Shown here piece after piece: positions 58,447-64,000 of a DNA stretch of 64,000 nt; position 1 is the first letter of the stretch; every line of letters begins with the position of its first letter. The notes beneath the pieces are model-generated. The model did no database searches. It was not told the origin of the DNA and saw nothing but the letters and a program-made list of their open reading frames with translations. The DNA comes from an uncultured Bacteroidales bacterium (GTDB lineage Bacteria; Bacteroidota; Bacteroidia; Bacteroidales; P3), in assembly GCA_900316055.1 (NCBI GenBank), contig ONBK01000007.1, positions 29,143 through 93,142 of the forward strand, in the 5' to 3' direction. A program made the position numbers and the translations under genes.

Positions 58447-61221
58447 ATGACAAAGTACGTTTACACGTTCGGTGGCAAGACCGCCGAGGGAAAAGCCGAC
58501 ATGAAGAATCTTTTGGGCGGTAAAGGCGCCAACCTGGCCGAGATGTGCCTTTTGGGTCTCCCCGTGCCCGCTGGTCTGACCATCACTACCGACTGCTGCA
58601 CAGCTTATTACGCAAACAACTGCCAGCTGCCTGCCGGTCTTATGGAGGAGGTGTGGAAAGGTGTGGAGAATATTGAGAAGATCATGGGAATGAAGTATGA
58701 CGACGCCGAGAATCCCCTGCTTGTCAGCTGCCGTTCGGGTGCCCGTTCGTCGATGCCCGGTATGATGGATACCGTTCTCAATATCGGTCTCAGCAGCAAG
58801 ACTATTCCCGGTATGTTGAAGAAGACCAACAATCCTCGTTTCGTGTATGACTCGTACCGTCGTCTGATTATGATGTATGCCGACGTGGTGATGGAGAAGA
58901 GCGAGGGTATCGAGCCCGCCGACGGTAAGGGTATCCGCAAACAGCTCGACGATATGCTCGACGAGTATAAGGCTGTGAAGGGTTACAAGAGCGACACGGA
59001 GCTTACCGCGGAGGATCTCCAGAAGTTGGCCGATGCTTTCAAGGTGCGTGTGAAAGAGGTGCTCGGTACCGAATTCCCCGACGATGCCCGTGCCCAGATG
59101 GAAGGTGGCATCAAGGCTGTGTTCAAGAGCTGGAACGGCAAGAAGGCCGTTGCCTACCGTAAGATTGAGGGTATTCCCGACGATTGGGGTACCGCTGTCA
59201 ACGTGCAGGCTATGGTGTTCGGCAATATGGGTGACACTTCCGCTACCGGTGTGGCTTTCACCCGCAACCCTGCCACTGGTGACAACCAGTTCTACGGTGA
59301 GTGGCTTATCAATGCCCAGGGTGAGGATGTGGTGGCCGGTATCCGTACCCCCAACCCCCTGAACGACGACACCAAGAACGAGAAGAACAAGGAGATGCCC
59401 TCGATGCAGGAGCTGATGCCTGAGACTTATAAGGAGCTCTGTGAGATTCGTCAGATTCTCGAGAAGAACTACCACGATATGCTCGATATCGAGTTTACCA
59501 TCCAGGATGGCAAGCTGTATATGCTGCAGTGCCGCGTGGGTAAGCGTACGGGTGTTGCCGCCCTCACCATGGCTATGGACATGATGAAGGAGGGGCTTAT
59601 CGACGACAGTGAGGTGGTGATGCGCATATCGCCCGCCCAGCTGGACGAGTTGCTGCACCCCATCCTCGACGCTGCCGACGAGAAGAAGCACACGGTGTTG
59701 GCCAAGGGTCTGCCCGCCGGTCCCGGCGGTGCCGTGGGTGTCATTGCTCTCACCAGCGAGAAGGCCAAGGAGTATCATGCTGCCGGCATTAAGAATATCC
59801 TTGTCCGTGAGGAGACCAATCCCGAGGATGTGGAGGGTATGCGTGCCGCTGACGGTATTCTCACCGCCCGTGGCGGTATGACCTCCCACGCCGCCCTTGT
59901 GGCCCGTGGCTGGGGCAAGTGCTGCGTGGTGGGATGCGACGCGGTGAAGATCAGCCTGGAGCAGGCTTCTGTGTCGACCGACAACTTCGGCAAGAAGAGA
60001 GTCAATGTTCAGGAGGACAACACTGTCATCATCGGTGGCAAGGTGTTCCACGAAGGCGACCTGCTCTCGCTGAACGGCTCCAAGGGCTATGTCTACGACG
60101 AGGAGGTGAAGATGATTGACGCTACGGAGAATCCGTTGTTCCAGCAGTTTATGAAGCTGGTTGACAAGCACCGCAAGATGGGTGTCCGCACCAATGCCGA
60201 CAATCCCGCCGACGCCCAGCGCGCCATCGATTTCGGTGCCGAAGGCATCGGACTGTTCCGTATCGAGCATATGTTCTACGGAGAGAACAGCGAGGTGCCG
60301 CTGGAGAAGTTGCGCAATATGATTCTTGCCGACACTTTGGAGGCTCGCGTTGCCGCGTTGGCCGAGTTGGAGCCTTATATGAGGGAGAGCGCCAAGGGTA
60401 CGCTGAAGGTGATGGATGGCAAGCCTCTGACCTTCCGTCTGATGGATCCCCCGCTGCACGAGTTTGTTCCTCAGACCGAGGAGAAGCAGCGCGAGGTGGC
60501 CAAGGCCCGTGGCATCGAGTTTGAGAAGTTGCACGCTCGCATTGAGAGTATGCACGAGGTGAACCCGATGATGGGTTTGCGTGGTGTGCGACTGGGTATC
60601 ATCTATCCGGAAATCACGGAGATGCAGTTCCGTGCCCTGTTCAGTGCCACCTGTGAGCTTTTGAAGGAGGGCAAGCACCCGATGCTGGAGATTATGGTTC
60701 CGCTGACCATCAACGCTGCGGAGCTGAAGCACCAGAAGGCGCTTGCGGACCGTGTGAAGGAGGAGGTGGAGAAGAAGTACGGTTTGAAGTTCGAGTATAA
60801 GTTTGGCACGATGATTGAGATTCCGCGTGCCGCGTTGGTTGCCAACCAGATTGCGGAGGTGGCGGAGTTCTTCAGCTTCGGCACGAATGACCTGACCCAG
60901 ATGACCTTCGGCTTCAGCCGCGACGACGTGAACGCCATTGTGAAGACTTATGTGGACGAGAAGATTATCCCTGCCGACCCGTTCAATAACTTCGACCGCG
61001 AGTGCGTGGGTGAGTTGGTGAAGATTGGTATCGAGCGAGGCCGTTCGACGCGTAGTGCCTTGAAGTGCGGAGTCTGTGGAGAGCACGGAGGAGATCCCAC
61101 TGCCGCCGAGTTCTTCTACAAGGCCGGCATGAACTATGTGAGCTGCTCGCCGTTCCGTGTGCCGGTGGCCCGACTTGCCGCCGCCCAGGCCGCCATCAAA
61201 GAGGCCAGGGGGAATGCTTGA
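58447..61221 (+). CDS. ppdK: Pyruvate, phosphate dikinase
   Basis: A 924-residue enzyme interconverting pyruvate, ATP and phosphate with PEP, AMP and PPi. The nucleotide-binding domain starts GGKGANLAEM; the phosphohistidine is in LTARGGMTSHAALVARGWGK (near residue 480); the PEP domain has GLFRIEHMF and a C-terminal CGVCGEHGGDPTAAEFFY. It supports PPi-linked glycolysis or gluconeogenesis. The stop codon and the last residues (GNA) lie in a period-8 array. The long opposite-strand frame over this gene is a shadow of codon bias. Confidence 0.96.
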   Translation: MTKYVYTFGGKTAEGKADMKNLLGGKGANLAEMCLLGLPVPAGLTITTDCCTAYYANNCQLPAGLMEEVWKGVENIEKIMGMKYDDAENPLLVSCRSGARSSMPGMMDTVLNIGLSSKTIPGMLKKTNNPRFVYDSYRRLIMMYADVVMEKSEGIEPADGKGIRKQLDDMLDEYKAVKGYKSDTELTAEDLQKLADAFKVRVKEVLGTEFPDDARAQMEGGIKAVFKSWNGKKAVAYRKIEGIPDDWGTAVNVQAMVFGNMGDTSATGVAFTRNPATGDNQFYGEWLINAQGEDVVAGIRTPNPLNDDTKNEKNKEMPSMQELMPETYKELCEIRQILEKNYHDMLDIEFTIQDGKLYMLQCRVGKRTGVAALTMAMDMMKEGLIDDSEVVMRISPAQLDELLHPILDAADEKKHTVLAKGLPAGPGGAVGVIALTSEKAKEYHAAGIKNILVREETNPEDVEGMRAADGILTARGGMTSHAALVARGWGKCCVVGCDAVKISLEQASVSTDNFGKKRVNVQEDNTVIIGGKVFHEGDLLSLNGSKGYVYDEEVKMIDATENPLFQQFMKLVDKHRKMGVRTNADNPADAQRAIDFGAEGIGLFRIEHMFYGENSEVPLEKLRNMILADTLEARVAALAELEPYMRESAKGTLKVMDGKPLTFRLMDPPLHEFVPQTEEKQREVAKARGIEFEKLHARIESMHEVNPMMGLRGVRLGIIYPEITEMQFRALFSATCELLKEGKHPMLEIMVPLTINAAELKHQKALADRVKEEVEKKYGLKFEYKFGTMIEIPRAALVANQIAEVAEFFSFGTNDLTQMTFGFSRDDVNAIVKTYVDEKIIPADPFNNFDRECVGELVKIGIERGRSTRSALKCGVCGEHGGDPTAAEFFYKAGMNYVSCSPFRVPVARLAAAQAAIKEARGNA

Positions 61222-61297
61222 ATGCTTGAATGCGTGATTGCTTGAGTGGCTGGGGTGGCTAATGGGCTGCCGTAGCGCTCAAGCAATCAGGCAATAA
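61211..61297. repeat. Period-8 inverted array between ppdK and rex
   Basis: GAATGCTT units at 8 bp steps, centre GAGTGGCTGGGG, right arm with GCTCAAGCAATCAGGCAATA. It contains the ppdK stop codon. Confidence 0.75.
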
Positions 61298-61309
61298 TAG
61301 AGATAGAGA

Positions 61310-61966
61310 ATGGCAGAACACGACATTCGCTCGATGATTGTGATGAAATCGACATTGAGTCGGATGCCGTTGTATTATACCTATTTGTGCAGCCTTCAGA
61401 AGGAGGGGACGCAGTATGTGTCGTCGGCGCGGATAGCGCAGGGACTGAACATGAATCCGGTGTTGGTGAGGAAAGACTTGGCCTGTCTGAGCAGTGTATC
61501 GGGCCGGCCGAGGGTGGGATTTGAAGTGGACACACTTTTGAAGGAGTTAGAAGAATACCTTGGGTATAACAACACCGACCAGGCGATACTGGTCGGTGTT
61601 GGGTCCCTGGGGAGATTGATACTGAGCAACAAGGAGTTTGACACGTTGGGGATGCACATACCGGTGGGGTTCGACAAGGACCCGCACTTGGCAGGGCTGC
61701 AGGTGGAGGGGAAGTATATACTGCCGATGAACAAGATGGAGAGCTATGTGAGGCGGACGGGGATAAGGATTGGAATCATCACGGTGCCGGCAGGGGAGGC
61801 GCAGGGGGTGTGCGACCAGATGGTGAGATGCGGGATAAGAGCGATATGGAATTTTGCATTCACGCTGCTGAACGTGCCGCCGACGGTGCTGGTGAAGAAC
61901 GAGAACCTGCCAATGTCGTTGGCGCTGCTGTCGCACCAATTGGAAAAGAACCAGAGAAAGAAATAA
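61310..61966 (+). CDS. rex: Redox-sensing transcriptional repressor Rex
   Basis: A 218-residue NADH-sensing repressor. The N-terminal winged helix includes YVSSARIAQGLNMNPVLVRK; the Rossmann domain has GVGSLGRLI (GxGxxG); the C-terminal swap helix includes PMSLALLSHQLEK. High NADH releases it from DNA, turning on fermentative genes. The region coding for the nucleotide loop holds a perfect 13-bp inverted repeat (61570-61582 with 61589-61601) whose arm contains CAACACCG, the motif of the 11-bp arrays. Confidence 0.9.
   Translation: MAEHDIRSMIVMKSTLSRMPLYYTYLCSLQKEGTQYVSSARIAQGLNMNPVLVRKDLACLSSVSGRPRVGFEVDTLLKELEEYLGYNNTDQAILVGVGSLGRLILSNKEFDTLGMHIPVGFDKDPHLAGLQVEGKYILPMNKMESYVRRTGIRIGIITVPAGEAQGVCDQMVRCGIRAIWNFAFTLLNVPPTVLVKNENLPMSLALLSHQLEKNQRKK
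61570..61601. repeat. Perfect inverted repeat within rex coding sequence
   Basis: CAACACCGACCAG, GCGATA, CTGGTCGGTGTTG. It encodes the turn leading into the Rossmann glycine loop. Confidence 0.7.
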
Positions 61967-62016
61967 ATTTTTTTGCAAAAATATTGATACTTTTTTATCG
62001 AATAAAAAATATTTTG

Positions 62017-62024
62017 TATATTTG
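62017..62024 (+). promoter_or_regulatory. -7 promoter element for CoA-transferase gene
   Basis: TATATTTG then CAG; leader of about 100 nt with no obvious structure. Confidence 0.6.
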
Positions 62025-62132
62025 CAGTGTGGTTTTGGAAGGGAAGATGATGATGATTGGTTGTGTTTCAGGTATTTGTGCGAAAATGATGGTTGGATAA
62101 TCCCGACAAAAACCGGATAAGAAAGCTGAAAA

Positions 62133-63434
62133 ATGAACTGGAAACAACTATATGAGAGTCGATCGGTAGATGCGAGTGAAGCCATCAAAGTGATAAAAGA
62201 TGGCGACCATGTGGTATTTTCCGATGGTGCCGCCATTCCGCAGCATATTGCCTGCACACTTGCTCAGCATAGGAATGAATATAATAATGTATACATATAT
62301 CACATGCTGGCTTTGGGTAACAAAGATTATCTTCTGCCCGAGTGCTACGGACACTTCCGTCATCAGACGAATTTCGTCTGCTGCAATTCCCGGCAGGCAA
62401 TCCTTGACCATCAGGCCGATTATGCTCCTTTGTATTTCAAAGATGTACCCGAGATGTTGGGTAACGCTTTCCCAGTGGACGTAGCGGTGATTTCGTTGTC
62501 GCACCCCAATGAGGAGGGTTACTGCAGTTTCGGCGTTTCCTGTGATTATTCTGTTGCAGCGGCCCGTAAAGCCAAGATTGTCATTGCCGAAATCAATGAG
62601 AATACCCCCTTCACCTATGGTCCGGAAAATCGGATTCATGTGTCGGAGGTGGATTATTTCGTCCACTGCTGCTACGAACTCCCGGCCTATCCGCTGCCCC
62701 CCATCGGCGAGGTGGAGAAGGCTATCGGCAGGCACTGCGCAACACTTATCCACGATGGTGCCACCTTGCAGTTGGGCATCGGTGCCATTCCGGAAGCACT
62801 GCTGCTGTCGTTGACCGACAAGCACGATTTGGGAATCCACACCGAGATGTTCTCCGACGGGGTGGTCGACCTGATGAAAGCAGGCGTCATCACAAATGCG
62901 AGAAAGACGCTGCATCAGGGCAAAACCATCTCGACCTTTGTGGCGGGTACACGCAAACTTTATGACTACATAGACAATAACCCCGATGTGGAGCTCTATC
63001 CTGTCGACCATGTGAATGATCCGTGGGTGATTGGCAAGAACGACAATATGGTTTCCGTCAATTCCTGTATCGAGCTTGACCTCACGGGACAGGTGACCTC
63101 GGAGATGATAGGGGAGAAGCAGTACAGTGGCCCAGGAGGACAGGTGGACTTTGTTCGTGGAGCCATGCTGTCAAAGGGGGGTGTCTCCATTATTGCAGTG
63201 CCCTCGACAGCGAAGCATGGATCCCTTTCTCGTATCGTCCCTTATCTGAAGCCCGGTGCCGCTGTTACCACTTCGCGCAACGATGTTGATTATGTGGTTA
63301 CTGAATACGGTGTGGCAAAGTTGAGAGGAATGAACTTGTTGCAACGTGCCGAGAACCTGATTGCGGTGGCCCATCCCAGCTTCCGAGAGGAACTGAAATC
63401 TGAATGTCTACGACGTTATGATTTTTTTAATTAA
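62133..63434 (+). CDS. Acetyl-CoA hydrolase/transferase family CoA-transferase
   Basis: A 433-residue class I CoA-transferase of the 4-hydroxybutyrate/butyrate:acetate type. Family motifs are FSDGAAIPQHIA near the N terminus, LQLGIGAIPEALL, the catalytic Glu in GIHTEMFSDGVVDL, the oxyanion region YSGPGGQVDFVRGA and VVTEYGVAKLRG. It swaps CoA between acetate and a short acyl group, for example butyrate, 4-hydroxybutyrate or succinate; the acyl partner cannot be fixed from sequence. Neighbouring Rex and AspA fit a fermentation context. Confidence 0.87.
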   Translation: MNWKQLYESRSVDASEAIKVIKDGDHVVFSDGAAIPQHIACTLAQHRNEYNNVYIYHMLALGNKDYLLPECYGHFRHQTNFVCCNSRQAILDHQADYAPLYFKDVPEMLGNAFPVDVAVISLSHPNEEGYCSFGVSCDYSVAAARKAKIVIAEINENTPFTYGPENRIHVSEVDYFVHCCYELPAYPLPPIGEVEKAIGRHCATLIHDGATLQLGIGAIPEALLLSLTDKHDLGIHTEMFSDGVVDLMKAGVITNARKTLHQGKTISTFVAGTRKLYDYIDNNPDVELYPVDHVNDPWVIGKNDNMVSVNSCIELDLTGQVTSEMIGEKQYSGPGGQVDFVRGAMLSKGGVSIIAVPSTAKHGSLSRIVPYLKPGAAVTTSRNDVDYVVTEYGVAKLRGMNLLQRAENLIAVAHPSFREELKSECLRRYDFFN

Positions 63435-63497
63435 CAATTGCTAAAATTTTATCAAATATAGAAATAACATTTAGGGTTAATTATACTTTGTTTGGTG

Positions 63498-63519
63498 GCT
63501 GGGGGTATCCCCCCAAAGC
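63498..63519. terminator. GC-rich hairpin before aspA
   Basis: TGGGGG-TAT-CCCCCA with outer GC pairs; the nearest T run is about 20 bases further on, so termination is uncertain. A TACTTTG stretch just upstream (63484) could be a promoter. Confidence 0.4.
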
Positions 63520-63592
63520 AGATACTCCCTCCCTCCTTTTTTAAATTGAAAGTTATAATTGAAAACAAAATTAATATAAACGTTTATAGAAT

Positions 63593-64000
63593 ATGAAAAA
63601 TCAAGAATTCCGCACCGAGAGTGACCTTCTGGGTCAGAAACAGGTTCCCGTCGAGGCTTTTTATGGTGTTCAAACCTCGCGTGCAATGGAAAACTTCCAC
63701 ATCAGTGGTCAGTTGCTCAACAACTACCCGAATTTCATCAAGGGTATGGCTATCACCAAGAAGGCCGCCGCTATGGCCAACGTCGAGGTGGGCATGATTT
63801 CTCCCGAGCAGGGGGAGGCAATTATGTGGGCCTGCGACCAGCTCATCGAGGGCAAGTACCACGACCAGTTCCCCATCGACATGATTCAGGGTGGTGCCGG
63901 CACCAGTACCAATATGGCTGCCAATGAGGTGATCGCCAACCTCGCCCTCGAGCGTATGGGTCACCAGAAGGGTGAGTATCAGTTCTGCTCCCCCAACGAC
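63593..64000 (+). CDS. aspA: Aspartate ammonia-lyase, 3' truncated by window end
   Basis: The first 136 residues of an aspartase/fumarase-superfamily enzyme. The opening ESDLLGQKQVPVEAFYGVQT, SRAMENFHISG and IQGGAGTSTNMAANEVIANL match aspartate ammonia-lyase rather than class II fumarase. It would release fumarate and ammonia from aspartate and feed fumarate respiration. The catalytic SS loop lies beyond the window. Confidence 0.9.
   Translation, partial: MKNQEFRTESDLLGQKQVPVEAFYGVQTSRAMENFHISGQLLNNYPNFIKGMAITKKAAAMANVEVGMISPEQGEAIMWACDQLIEGKYHDQFPIDMIQGGAGTSTNMAANEVIANLALERMGHQKGEYQFCSPND

Noticed and set aside
58438-61086. An 882-codon open frame opposite ppdK
   Set aside because: It is a shadow of the strong third-position bias of ppdK; the translation is low in complexity (His, Leu, Gly, Thr rich) and matches no fold, while ppdK is unmistakable.
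969-61297. CRISPR arrays as explanation of the repeats
   Set aside because: Units are 7-11 bp, contiguous and degenerate, without spacers; no cas genes occur.
1-64000. tRNA or rRNA genes
   Set aside because: No acceptor/T-arm pattern or rRNA core sequence was found in any spacer by eye; a covariance search could still find one.

Overview
The window reads as a chromosome segment of a Bacteroidales bacterium, probably an uncultured gut or rumen lineage. The grounds are family content (bacterial alpha-2-macroglobulin, DUF2723/TMEM260-like glycosyltransferase, OmpA-type envelope proteins, many lipoproteins, a sodium-pumping methylmalonyl-CoA decarboxylase operon, pyruvate phosphate dikinase, Rex) and promoters that repeatedly show the Bacteroidetes -7 motif TAnnTTTG, usually followed by CA, rather than TATAAT. 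Genes are dense and mostly core. No tRNA, rRNA, CRISPR array or transposase gene was found.

Layout: 1-11.6 kb holds a truncated serine hydrolase, a TerB/J-domain protein, uridine phosphorylase, a Ser/Thr/Arg-rich secreted protein, an OmpA-family protein and a 2006-residue alpha-2-macroglobulin. 11.6-19.3 kb holds arginine deiminase, a DUF2723 membrane enzyme, atpB and pgk. 19.3-30.8 kb holds a nitroreductase, an ABC-F protein, acid phosphatase, pseudouridine synthase, an RsmI-like methyltransferase, patatin, an HtrA-like protease, MATE and SufB. 30.8-34.4 kb is aguB-aguA plus an S41 protease. 34.4-38.9 kb is an AT-rich accessory island: a candidate structured RNA, unknown lipoproteins, a possible -1 frameshift gene and an AbiE toxin-antitoxin pair. 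39.1-46.2 kb is the methylmalonyl-CoA epimerase/decarboxylase operon with ygiQ. 46.3-51.5 kb holds an FKBP isomerase, a BtuF-like lipoprotein, fabG, gapA, mtgA and xerD. 51.8-57.3 kb is a second accessory island of unknown lipoproteins and membrane proteins, a 325 bp inverted-repeat element and a KilA-N gene. 57.3-64 kb holds gpx, an orphan xerD fragment, ppdK, rex, a CoA-transferase and the start of aspA.

Metabolism: arginine deiminase and the agmatine deiminase/N-carbamoylputrescine amidase pair point to arginine and agmatine catabolism toward putrescine. mce-mmdA-oadG-biotin carrier-oadB makes propionyl-CoA from methylmalonyl-CoA while pumping sodium. ppdK, pgk, gapA, aspA, the CoA-transferase and the NADH sensor Rex fit fermentative growth with redox control.

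The most unusual feature is not a gene. About thirty short degenerate tandem arrays with unit lengths of 7, 8, 9, 10 or 11 bp are scattered through the window, many built as arm, short centre, reverse-complement arm. They sit in spacers but also in frame inside proteins: domain linkers, a surface turn of an ATPase domain, and even signal peptides. I know of no named element with this form. The 11-bp class occurs three times in one architecture: terminator hairpin, five direct 11-mers, inverted arm, promoter.
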